Source of the DNA: Culex pipiens pallens
Taxonomy: Eukaryota; Arthropoda; Insecta; Diptera; Culicidae
Reading direction: 5' to 3'
Length of the DNA stretch: 64,000 nt
Assembly (NCBI RefSeq): GCF_016801865.2
Contig: NC_068937.1
Location: 9,372,157 to 9,436,156, forward strand
Below the pieces are notes generated by a model. That model was not told the origin of the DNA and made no database searches. It worked only from the letters and a program-made list of their open reading frames with translations. Below are positions 52,844 to 63,723 of the stretch, one piece after another. Numbering within the stretch: the first letter of the stretch is position 1; each line of letters starts with the position of its first letter. The position numbers were made by a program, and so were the translations under genes.

Positions 52844-52883
52844 GAACGCACTCGAAGAAATCGAAGCTGTACTCCGAAGTTGA
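52844..52883 (+). CDS. scrib: scrib terminal exon, short C-terminus (RNALEEIEAVLRS-stop)
   Basis: Acceptor ATCATTTTCAG| at 52843. One base completes Arg, then NALEEIEAVLRS and TGA at 52881-52883. The ending closely resembles the NPLDEIEAV.RS end I recall for Drosophila Scribble, which makes this the canonical short C-terminus. A 3'UTR with a poly(A) signal follows. Confidence 0.93.
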
Positions 52884-53870
52884 GAGTAGCGGCGGCGACG
52901 ACGACGACGGCGCGTAGTGCCAATTTACACACCAAACTTTTCCTCTCACTTTCCCTCGCCTGTATTCTACTACTGCAACTTTCGCCTGCTTGCTCTTGTA
53001 CGGCATAAAAGAAAGCGGGTTCTGTCACTATCGGGTTAGAGGTTAGAGGGACTTCATTCTGTGACGTCTAGACCAGCTTAGGTTGGTATTCTAGTACTAC
53101 ACTAGAAAATAATTGAGCAGTTTTAAAGTTAGAATAGCCCCTGAAGCAACTAGGACTCGAAATTGTTCATAAATCAGGATTGTTTGGCAACTGGCAGCAG
53201 TTACCTCAACAAATCTAGTACTGCATTTTTCGAACAACAAGAAATGAACGTCCAATTTTGGTGCTGCCAAACATCGTTGTGACTAGTTGCATGATTTTTT
53301 CAGGATTTGCCAATTCACCGGCAGTCAGTTTAGACGTTTAGGTACCAATCTAGTACTACAGTTTGTGGTAAAGTGAGGGATTTTAGCATATTAACAACCG
53401 GAAAACAAATTAAACTGCAGCCAAATAATCTAACCACAAAGGTGGTTCGCCCCAACTAGGTAGAATGTACTAGGCCATTCTAGTACTGCACCGCGCGAAG
53501 CAAGGACAAGTATTATTATTTGTAACTAACGTTAGTTTTATAGTTTTAGGATCTTTTTTTCACACTTTTTTGTTTTCCGTTTCTATACAATCGTGATTCA
53601 GCGCGAAACAGAGGAAGCTTTTACACATTCGGTCATTTAACTATCTATCCCTCAAATCGGTGATCGCCACAGTCAATTATACCACTGTTAAAAATTAGTC
53701 AGTTTTTTCTGCTATACACACTGTAAGTTATTCTAACCTTAAGGCTAGCGCATATCTTTAGATTTACCAGAAAACCAAACTTTTCCCCCCCTTTTAACTG
53801 CTGAAGGTTCTATTTTATGTAATGTTTTTGAGAAGAGAATCAAAATAAAAGAATCGTTACTTGTGTAAAT
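52884..53870 (+). other. scrib: scrib 3'UTR (short C-terminus), with poly(A) signal
   Basis: About 990 nt of balanced sequence after the stop. AATAAA lies at 53844-53849, followed by the GT-rich CTTGTGTAAATATG, so cleavage should fall near 53865-53875. It contains four CTAGTACT(A/G)CA words (near 53088, 53214, 53349 and 53479) about 65-135 nt apart. Confidence 0.75.
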
Positions 53871-54390
53871 ATGATTGGCTCGCTTTTTCACCTGTCCTTT
53901 TATACTCTTAAGCTGTGTTTCGGTTTTCTTTTTCTTCAACTAAAAAAAGTAAGTCACTGTTTCCTTTTTCACACACATTTTCTTTTCCTCACACTCACAC
54001 TGGAAAATTTCACATTGGGTGGTTTTTGGCTAACTTTTTTTCCAAACTAGTTGTTCCATTTCTTAGAAGAAAAAAATCACACGTTTTCGGCTGCGGGTGC
54101 TTCACATCATTTTTTCCTTACCTTATTTCTCACAATTTTGTACATTTTTCTTATTCGAGGTGTGGCTACGCACCAGCTTCGCGCTAGCGTGCGTTTCGTT
54201 TTACCCCCCCTCAAACCAGTCAAACAAAAACGTCAAATCTTTTCTCTCTCTTCATTTGTTTCGTTCACATTTCCGCTGTTGTGTGTGTCTTTCCAAAAAA
54301 AATCGCTACGAAAAAAAATACACAACCCATATCTTCGCCAACTCACCCACCAACACAAAACTCATCACCAAAAAACAAACCAATCAAAAG
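53871..54390. other. Intron segment before the long-form exon
   Basis: T- and C-rich sequence with a strong pyrimidine stretch at about 54237-54294, followed by an AG-free stretch to 54388. No exon. Confidence 0.55.
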
Positions 54391-54627
54391 CATTAACAAT
54401 TCGTCGACGACGGCATCGAACACATTCACCACACCAACACATCAACAACAATGCCCGACGATTCACGAGGAACGGCAGCATTCGGCGACACCTGGGCAGA
54501 TGAAAACGCCCGTCAGCCGGATTCCGATCCGGACGGCCAACGCCGAGAAGCGAGCGCGCGCCAACGATATGCTACCGCCGGAGTACGACGAGTCCAAGCT
54601 GAGTCCGTCGGAGATACGGGCGCTGAG
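54391..54627 (+). CDS. scrib: scrib exon of the long C-terminal form (TPVSRIPIRTANAEKRA)
   Basis: The firm part is MKTPVSRIPIRTANAEKRAR then ANDMLPPEYDESKLSPSEIR up to ALR, ending at CTGAG|GTGAGT in phase 2 and joining RAQKRAAWR at 58320. The acceptor is uncertain. The first AG after the pyrimidine tract (54389-54390) gives phase 2, the phase left by 52284, and adds INNSSTTASNTFTTPTHQQQ and more; I prefer this. AG| at 54469 or 54499 would give phase 0. The segment is basic then acidic and probably disordered. It resembles long isoforms of insect Scribble. Confidence 0.8.
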
Positions 54628-55661
54628 GTGAGTTCTGGTACAAGTTTGAGTAAACACGTTCCACATAAAGTTTCTTTTTATGAAATTAGCAAAACCACCA
54701 TCTGCAATGTTTAATTGAACATTTTAAAAGTTAATAAAACACTTTAAAAATTGTATTCTAGTACTGCAACATTTGAAAAAGGGTTTTCCAGAATAACCTG
54801 AATCAAATAAAATTAGTATACTGCTAAAATTTGATTACATGAATCCAAGATAAGCTAAATTTACTAAAATTTATATTCTAGTACTACACTTTCCTTAAAC
54901 GAATAGTTATCCTACCTAGATTATGGTCACTTTTAGATATTCTCTTGATTTGTTACAACTAGGCAAAACCTAGTTTGTTCTAAACTTTAAGATACAAATT
55001 GAGTATGCAAAATATGGTGGGACAATTATGCAGATAACTTAAAAAATCTCAAAAATGGTTTTGTGATTTTCAAGCAATACATTTATTGCACATTGCACAA
55101 GTCAAGCGAAATATAACTTTTTTTTATCGTTTTCTAGCACTGAAATCCTAAACACATTCAATCTTTAAACACAAAAACTTATATGAATTCATATTCTAGT
55201 ACTACGTTATTTTTTTTTGCAAATAAGAATTTTAAGATTGATATTCTAAAATTTTTATTTTGTTAATTTACCTTTAACATCAAATGGGGCTGCCAAAGCA
55301 TGCCGTCTTCAATAAAAATCCCTTTCAAAAAGAATTCGATGACATAAACGTAACTTCGCCTTAACAAGACTTTCAGGAGAAAAAAAAATAAAAGCACCGA
55401 TTTGTTTGCTGTTTTTTGTAAGTTTTTTAATTTTCTTCATTTACCTAGAATTAGCTAACCAAAGATATTTTTCAAATGTTGTTGAACAATTTTGAATTTT
55501 TATGTTGGATACATTATTTGCAATGGTTTTAATAAGTTGTGTAATCCGTTCATAAACCTTTAACATGTAAAAAAAGAATCAAAAATGAGTTTTTCCTAAC
55601 AATCAATCCTCATTAAAAAAAATCTCAAAAGCAAAGGGCAAAACAAGAAAAGAGTATCAAA

Positions 55662-56343
<682 letters not shown>

Positions 56344-56763
56344 GTATCATATTATTTTATGAAAAATTGAAAAAAAAAACCGCTAAATAGTGCATATTAA
56401 AAAAAAAGAAAAAAAAACCTATTTTTTATTTTATCAAAATTGTTAACGTTAAAGAGGATTGACAACGAATATCGATTAGGTATATCTCGTTATCGTCGGG
56501 ACTATTTTATAATTAGCAGTTTGGGTATCAGAAGACGTGAAACTGTACATTTAAATTCACTAAATTAGCGTTATGAGTTCATTATATTCATGAATTCACA
56601 TATTAATATATTTTTTAACTATCCCAATTTTTGTTGAAAATGGTACGTTTGAATAAAACGATTTTCAGTTTTTGTTGTAAAATATTTTTCCTCCCATCTT
56701 TGCCAAAATTTGTTTGGAAATCTAATTAGCGACTTCCAAGCGGCTTGTTATTTCAATATATTC

Positions 56764-56851
56764 AAATTTTCGAGTATTGATTTTTGATCTAATCAACTAG
56801 TTTTATCTTTGAAATTAGTTGATTAGATCAAAAATCCATACTCAAAAATTA
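56764..56851. repeat. Imperfect hairpin, arms about 35 bp
   Basis: GATTTTTGATCTAATCAACT on the left pairs with AGTTGATTAGATCAAAAATC on the right, with further pairing outside (CGAGTATT with CATACTCA) and a short T-rich loop near 56801-56813. Confidence 0.8.
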
Positions 56852-56888
56852 AAAATGATATTAAAAATCAAAAACGAAAAAAAACAAA

Positions 56889-57200
56889 CATCTAAAATCT
56901 AAAATCTAAAATCTAAAATCTAAAATCTAAAATCTAAAATCTAAAATCTAAAATCTAAAATCTAAAATCTAAAATCTAAAATCTAAAATCTAAAATCTAA
57001 AATCTAAAATCTAAAATCTAAAATCTAAAATCTAAAATCTAAAATCTAAAATCTAAAATCTAAAATCTAAAATCTAAAATCTAAAATCTAAAATCTAAAA
57101 TCTTAAATCTTAAATCTTAAATCTTAAATCTTAAATCTTAAATCTTAAATCTTAAATCTTAAATCTTAAATCTTAAATCTTAAATCTTAAATCTTAAATT
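56889..57200. repeat. Heptamer satellite (TCTAAAA)n then (TCTTAAA)n
   Basis: About 30 perfect TCTAAAA units switch near 57100 to about 13-14 perfect TCTTAAA units. A decayed tail of variant units (57200-57390: CCAAAAT, CTAAAAT, GTAAAAT, CGAAAAT) follows. Confidence 0.97.
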
Positions 57201-57417
57201 CAAAATCCAAAATCTAAATCTAAAATCCAAAATCTAAATCTAAAATCTAAAATCTTTAATCTAAAATCTAAAATGTAAAATCTAAAATCTAAAATCTAAA
57301 ATCTAAAATCTAAAATCTAAAACCTAAAATGTAAAATGTAAAATCTAAAATCGAAAATCGAATATCGAAAATCTCAAATCGAAAATCTAAACACAAAAAC
57401 CATCTGACATAACAATA

Positions 57418-57777
57418 CAGTCCAGACTCGATTATCCGAATTCTTCGATTATCCGAAGGTTTTTGAGACTTCGGATAATCGAATCACGAACAAAACATTT
57501 TTTCTTCGTATTTTTTTATCTTCTAATTTTTAGCATCAAATTAAAGTTCTTCGACCCAATTTTAGTCAAATTTGACTAGTTGATTGCCTATTTAATTAAA
57601 AAATGCATTTTTTCAATATTTCATTACCGCCATTTTGACCACCATCTTGGATTTAAAATTTCTTAATCATTTTACAGTAGTTTAGAGATAAACAAAAATA
57701 AGACGAATATATATCCGAAGTTTTGATTATCCAAAGTGAAATTTTTCCGAGGCCTTCGTAAAATCGAGTCTAGACTG
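57418..57777. mobile_element. pogo-like MITE, copy 2
   Basis: Ends CAGTCCAGACTCGATTATCC and the complement of AAATCGAGTCTAGACTG, flanked by TA (57416-57417, 57778-57779). Internal sequence such as 'ACCATCTTGGATT' is shared with 50393-50796. Non-coding. Confidence 0.88.
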
Positions 57778-58319
57778 TAATATAAATTATGAAAAATTTA
57801 ATATTTCACATTTATTGTATTTTGTGGAAATTTGAGTGAATAATACTTCTAACTTTAATGTAGTGGAATCCATACAAGGGTTCACGTCATATTAAAATCA
57901 ACGTTGCAAAAAATAGTATATCTAAAAACTTGAAATTTTGTTAAATTTTTGAAAAATTATAAAAAATCTAATATTTTAAACCTCCATACAAATTTTGCGC
58001 GTTGTTTTTTGCTGATAGTTTTTTGGAAATAATTTGAGTATTTTTTTTAAATACAGTGTTCTGAAATTTCTTTATGTTTGTCATATAAATAATAATTCAG
58101 AAAAAACGAATCAAAATGTATTGTTTCAATCCCATGTCGCAAAATATATAAAAGTTACAACGTTGTTTGAAATTCGGTATTTTGTCAAAATTTTAGTATT
58201 CTACACTTAATAAATTAAATGATGACCATCAAATTTATTTTTTCGTTATCGTTAGTTTTGTAATTGAGTATCTCAAATTTAAAAAAGGTCATTCAACAAA
58301 ATGATTTCCTTTCTTCCAG

Positions 58320-58536
58320 GGCCCAAAAGCGTGCCGCGTGGCGCCAAGCTCGGCTCAAATCGCTGGAAAATGATGCCCTCCAGGCGCAGATCATGATCCA
58401 AACGATGAACGCCGTCACGATGCAGGACGGCGATCAGTCGAACAACAACAACCCGGCGGTGCTCCATTTGAAATCTGACCATCACGATTACTACCCAACG
58501 ATTGCCGAGCACGTCGTCAGTAGCAGCGACGAGCAG
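58320..58536 (+). CDS. scrib: scrib exon of the long form (AQKRAAWRQARLKSLE)
   Basis: Acceptor CTTTCTTCCAG| at 58319; one base completes Arg of ALR. It reads AQKRAAWRQARLKSLENDAL, then QAQIMIQTMNAVTMQDG and an Asn-rich stretch, ending VVSSSDEQ at CAG|GTGAGT in phase 0. The first 30 residues are basic and predicted helical by composition, conserved with long insect Scribble isoforms. The rest is disordered. Confidence 0.92.
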
Positions 58537-58792
58537 GTGAGTTGACTGTTTTTTCTTTTGAAATTTTAGTACTAGAGTGTTTAAGCTAAACCAGATTTCC
58601 GTGTTTCCCTTTGGAAGTACTAAACTCTAATTATCGCTAATTTTTCCGATCTGTAACAATCGTAACCGAAATTTCCCCACCAAAAAAATCAACCCAAACT
58701 ACCCTGTAACATGGTGTGAAACACATTTGCAACACTTGTTGTGCAACATCCTAACACCCTCCAAGTCATCAACGACGTCATCGCTAACCCAG
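58537..58792. other. Intron, 256 nt
   Basis: Contains one TTAGTACTAGAGTG word near 58566 and a related GAAGTACTAAAC near 58615. Otherwise plain. Confidence 0.7.
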
Positions 58793-59032
58793 GTCAGTGG
58801 CGCGGCGTACCCACCGATCGCCCCGAAACCTCCCACGGTCCGGTTTCCCCGGATTGCGGTGAAATCGCGCGAAACCGGCAACGAAGTGGTGCTGCGCGAG
58901 ACGGAAAAAGTGCTCGACGAGAAGGTGATCGGCGGAAGGACGGAGGAACTGCCCGGTGGGGGCCTGCGGACCGTCGAGTACGTGGAGAAGGTCATCGAGA
59001 CGGAGGTTAGGAGACGGCGGCGAGACTAAGAG
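58793..59032 (+). CDS. scrib: scrib exon of the long form (RETEKVLDEKVIGG), optional stop
   Basis: Acceptor CATCGCTAACCCAG| at 58792, phase 0: VSGAAYPPIAPKPPTVRFPR, IAVKSRETGNEVVLRETEKV, LDEKVIGGRTEELPGGGLRT, VEYVEKVIETE. The donor GAG|GTTAGG after 59005 is moderate and joins 63145 in phase 0 to continue VETMRERIIMLELEE, which fits the conserved order in long isoforms. Without splicing the frame adds VRRRRRD and ends at TAA 59030-59032, a possible third C-terminus. The spliced form is the more likely. Confidence 0.88.
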
Positions 59033-60278
59033 GGGTTTTTGCACAAAAACGACACCTACCACCTAGGGAATGCGAGCACCCAACCTCACTTGGATTGTTA
59101 TTTTTTTTGGCAAATTTTATGTTTTTTGTTGTTCCATTGACAAATGCTTTTTGTTATAGGTTAGATATTGTGCACAATTTTGATGTTTCTTTTCTAGCAA
59201 AGTAGATTGATTAGCTTTGAAAATTTGTTTTGAGAAATTATGCAGTTTCTTTTGATTTAATCTAGTATTTACTACAGTACACAATTATAGTATTTAAAAG
59301 TTTTTTTTTTGAATAAATCCGACAAAAAATTATAATTATTTGTGCCGCTAACCAACCGATGACTATCGTAAATTTTGCATATTATTCTAGTACCTGAAAT
59401 TTTTGCTACTCAGCTAATAAGAGGCCAGTAATACATCAAACATATGATTATAATTAATTTCTGGTGAAGAACAACAGAAATTGAGAATATTTTTTCCTCA
59501 AATTTACTTTAATCGATAGAACCATGGGCAGTAAATTAACCCTAGGTTAAGGTTGCCGTTATTAAACAAATAAGCACCAACAATAGAATCAGATCAATTC
59601 TCAAGGTCTCTTGTACGTTCAATTAATTTTAAATCCTATACTTTTTTGTTACTTATTCGTTGATATCACTTGAATTACTCAAAAACATACTTTTTATTAT
59701 ATTCTAGTACTGCATTTTTTGTAAATCTAGATTTTACTTTAATTTGTAGGAAAATGGATCACTAAAGAAATTTGTCATCAATACGGACGCCGAGTCGTCA
59801 CTAAAATCTAGAGTTTTTTTTTATGACCTTTACCTGGAAGTTACAAAAAGATTTGAAACCAGATATGCTGTGCTTTTTTCTTTTAAAAAAATAAAAAAAA
59901 TATTTTAAACCTTTTTTTAAAATATAGTACTGCAGAGTTAATTTTTAAAAGCAAAATTTGGATTACTTAACTATAAAAATACGATTTATGCTTATTTTTT
60001 TGTAATCTAGTACTACAAAAAACGTATTTGCCTTCATCTCATTAGATTACGGCCTGTTTGGGTTCTGTGAAGTGCCTTGATCGTGTCTGTCTGTATTTGT
60101 ATTCTAGTACTACATCTGCATCGATCATCGATCAAAAATATTTAGAATTTTTACCTCCCATTTTAACAGTGAAAAAAAAATCTGTTGGAAAATTGACTCG
60201 AATTTAACATTTTTTTAATGTTATGTTAAATACTTGTGTTTGATATTCTATTACTTTATTTTTCTGTTATAACCCTTT

Positions 60279-60421
60279 CTAGAGTTGTTTTGAAAGGTCC
60301 AATAAACGAAATTTTAAATTTTTCCTTTTTAAGTATTTTTAAAACTTAAGAGGTATTCAAAAACACCCAAAAAGCAATAAATGAAATTTTGTTTTTTGAA
60401 CCTTTTAAAAAAATATTCCAG
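60279..60421. mobile_element. Fold-back MITE (CTRGA ends), degraded copy 2
   Basis: CTAGAGTTGTTTTGAAAGGT...GAACCTTTTAAAAAAATATTCCAG with the internal AAAAACACCCAAAAAGCA shared with 48966-49122. Confidence 0.7.
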
Positions 60422-60500
60422 TTTTGAGCTCTACGAATTATAAATGTAGTGTTTTATTGTACTTTTTCTTTGATATCAATTGAATCGTTCAAAAACATAC

Positions 60501-60740
60501 GAAGTTGACTTTATAGCTGTCGGCCACCATTGCTAGTACCAACCACTAGTGTCTTCCTTTTTTATCTACAAGGACTTCGCCGCCCTGGGCTCCTAAGTGT
60601 ATGAAAGTATGGCACGGAGCGACGGCGCCGAATACCCATATTTACACAAAGAATTTTAGAGCGCCCGCCGCGGGATTCAAACCAGCGACCTCCGGATTGT
60701 GAGTCCAGTGCGCGGTCCGATTGATCCACACGGGCGGGAC
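60501..60740 (-). mobile_element. tRNA-derived SINE, copy 2 (minus strand)
   Basis: 240 bp, reverse complement of 2752-2991 with few differences. One falls in the B box, which reads TGGTTTGAATCCC here. Flanking duplications AAACATAC are at 60493-60500 and 60741-60748. The surrounding intron repeat exists without the insertion near 59690-59720. Confidence 0.93.
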
Positions 60741-62410
60741 AAACATACTTATTTATTTATTCTAGTACTGCATTTTTTGTGAATCTAAACTTTACTAGAG
60801 GATTGAGCATTGAGTACCTGAGCGGAATTTATCATAATGTAATAATAATGTAACACCAATTCCAGTCCAGTAGTCACTCAAATCTAGAACATTCTATTTT
60901 ACTTTACCTAAAAGTTACAATTTTTTTAAACCTAAATTTTACTTCATGGAATTTTTAAATTGCATCAAAATATTCAAAATAATGATTTTCAAGCTTTTTT
61001 GCTAACCTAGAACTTGAAGTACTTAATTATAGAAACACGACTAATTTTATGTTACAACAAATTTCAAATTTAACGTTAGCAATTTTGTAATCTAGTACTT
61101 CAAAAATAAATCAGAATTGAATTATTCAGTTCCCCTGTTTAGAATAAGTAAATTGTCTTGATCTATAAATTACCTTAAAATTTGAATTCTAGTACTTCGT
61201 TCGCAAATTTTCTCCTTAAATAGTTACTTTCAATTTTTTAATCGATTTATCGATTTTTTACAACAAATTTTACAAATTAAATTTATCGATTTAAATCTAA
61301 ATTTTCAAAAAAAAAAGAATATTTTCAGGCATTTTTGTTCATCTAGTACTGCAGAAAATGAGAAAAACTTAATTTTTGAAGGCTAATTTTGAAACAATAA
61401 ATTCAAGAAATACGAAAAATTCTATGTTTTAAACCAGTTTCAAGTTTTATGCCTATTTTTTGTAATCCATTTCAATCTAATATTACAAAAAATTAAACAG
61501 CATTTGCTTTCTCTGTCCACATTCGATTTATAAAATTGATAGTTCTACAAATCGGCCTGTTTGGAATCAATAAAGTGCCCTGATCTCGTAGTTTTCTTAA
61601 AATTTTAATTCTAGTACTACAGATTTTTTTCAAAAGGAAGCATTAATTTTTGAAATCGATATTTGTTTTTATGAAGTTTTCTGAAAGAAAACTTCTATTT
61701 TCTCAGAATGTCATAGATTTGGAAAATTGAATTTATTGATTTGAGATCAAAATAATGTTGAAGTCTTTTTTTTTTTTGATAATCTAGTACTGCAGGAAGA
61801 AAGAAAAAGTTAAGTTATGAAGGCTAAAAATGAAAAGCTTAAGTCAAGAAACACGAAAAATTCTATGTTTTGAACCAGGTTCAAGTTTTATGTCTAAACC
61901 TTGTAATCTAGTACTTCTAAAAAATTATCAAAAATCGCTTTCCAGTTCACATTCATATTCTAAAATTGATGATTTTTTAATTAGGCCTGTTTGTATTTAG
62001 TTAAGTGCCCTGATGTCGTCATTTCCTTGAAATTTAAATTCCAGTGCTTCATCGACAGATTTTTTTTTTTCAAAATGTTTTAATCGATTTTTGTCTTGTT
62101 TGAAATTTTCTGTAGGAATACTCCTACATCCTTAGAATGTCATCGATTTGATGGTTGGTATATTTAATTTATTTATTTGAAAACAAAATACCTAGTTTTT
62201 AAAAAATTATAAAAAAAACTGTGATTTTTAGGCATTTTTTGTTGTAATCTAGTACTGCAGTAAAAAAAGGCAAATTCAAGGTTTTAAGGATTAAAGTGAA
62301 ATACTAAATTCTAGAAACATGAACAATTTCATTTGCTTCCCTGTTGATTTTTTTTAATCAATTTTTTTTTTCGGCTCCTGTAAATTGCTCTTATTTATAA
62401 TTCAAAAGGA

Positions 62411-62657
62411 GATGCATTTTATGTAACAGACATGACCATTATGACAAAGAACATTGCATAGTCGTCTAGATCGCAAAATAGAATGCTCTGAAAAAAATGC
62501 AGTTAATTTCAAGCCTTGTACTGGTTTGTCAATTATTGATAAATCCGTACAAGGCTTGAAATTAACTGCATTTTTTTCAGAGCATTCAATTTTGCGATCT
62601 AGACGACTATGCAATGTTCTTTGTCATAACGGTCATGTCTGTTACATAACATGCATC
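62411..62657. repeat. 247-bp near-perfect palindrome
   Basis: The left arm (from GATGCATTTTATGTAACAG) and right arm (to CTGTTACATAACATGCATC) match with only about six mismatches over some 120 bp and almost no loop (centre near 62534). Both strands therefore carry the same short ORF (MHSRLDRKIECSEKNAV...), an artefact of symmetry. No clear target duplication or known terminal repeat. Confidence 0.95.
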
Positions 62658-63144
62658 AAATCCAAACATTCTTACTCTACCGTTGGTCAATATGTTGTGT
62701 GTTTTAGACTTTTAATGATAAATCAAAATCATAAATCAATTTGAGAAGAGTCATCATTGTTTGTGTTTCAACAAAAAAAGGTTGAAAAATAAATAAAAGA
62801 GAGAAGAATAATTTGAAAGTTTCATTATTATGATTTTAAGCACAGCATAACTCACAATATAATTGTATTCTCAACCAACTAACTATTAGAGTGACTAAAT
62901 TAACAGCAGAGACTTATATCACGCACCAATCCACCCAATTCTGACTAACGACCCAGTTATTAAACAGTTATTCTAATTTAATGAAAGAAAAAAATCACTT
63001 CCGCACTGCTTACTTTCTACTACCCTTACTACATAAAAAATAAAAAAACAAAAATGCTTCTGCATGATCATATCAGCATGTGCGCTGCATGTCATCCCCA
63101 TTCTACTTCTTCAACAAACCCTTAAACTCCAATCTAATTTCCAG

Positions 63145-63723
63145 GTCGAAACGATGCGCGAGCGCATCATCATGCTCGAGCTGGAAGAGCCCTCCTCCGG
63201 CAGCAGCGAACGTCCACTCCCCGCCCAAAAGTCCCTGGACCTGGACGATTCGACCGAGGCGGCGGACGACGTGTCCCTGGAGGAAGATCACGTCGACCAC
63301 GGTGGGCCGTTTGACGAGGAGGATGAAGATGAAGACGAGGAAGAAGACGAGGAAGACGAAGTGAATCCCCTGCAGACGATCGTGGAGGTCGTCAACCCGG
63401 CGTTGAGTGGGGGAAATGGCCAGATCAATGACATCATCGTTGGCCGGTACAACGACGATTGCGGGGTCGGTGGAGGGGACGATTCATTTGTGTCCTCGGC
63501 GGGAGGTTATGGGGAGGGTAGCAGCAGGTTTGGATACGAGGAAGGACGGTACGTGTCGATCAACGATAAGATGAAGAACGTGCTGCGGGAGCTGAAGCAG
63601 AACGAGAAGGTGAGACTGAACCTTAGCAAGAGTATGACGGAGGAGGAGCGGGCGGAGCAGGAGGAGGAGGAAGAGGAGGATGATGAAGATTTGGAGCAGT
63701 ATCGGCAGCAGATGGAGTATGCG
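63145..63723 (+). CDS. scrib: scrib exon of the long form (VETMRERIIMLELEE, acidic)
   Basis: Acceptor TAATTTCCAG| at 63144; donor TATGCG|GTGAGT; 193 codons, phase 0 at both ends. VETMRERIIMLELEEPSSGS continues the helix-like end of the previous exon. An extreme Asp/Glu run (DEEDEDEDEEEDEEDE) follows, then NPLQTIVEVVNPAL, a Gly/Ser-rich stretch, YVSINDKMKNVLRELKQNEK and another Glu run ending QYRQQMEYA. Probably disordered with short helices. The exon is complete, but the transcript continues past the window. Confidence 0.9.

Larger units (their letters stand above)
59033..63144. repeat. Intron with many CTAGTACTRCA words (one orientation), SINE and palindrome
   Basis: Words near 59384, 59702, 59925, 60006, 60102, 60760, 61090, 61187, 61338, 61612, 61780, 61905 and 62247, almost all reading CTAGTACT. 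Flanking higher-order similarity of about 300 bp includes 'AATTCTATGTTTTAAACCAG', 'TGCCCTGATCTCGTAG' and GGCCTGTTTGG. The words stop at about 62.26 kb. Elements are listed at 60279, 60501 and 62411. No exon. Confidence 0.8.

Noticed and set aside
62402..62744. Two ORFs on opposite strands encoding nearly the same peptide
   Set aside because: Explained by the palindrome's symmetry; no homology or start context supports translation.
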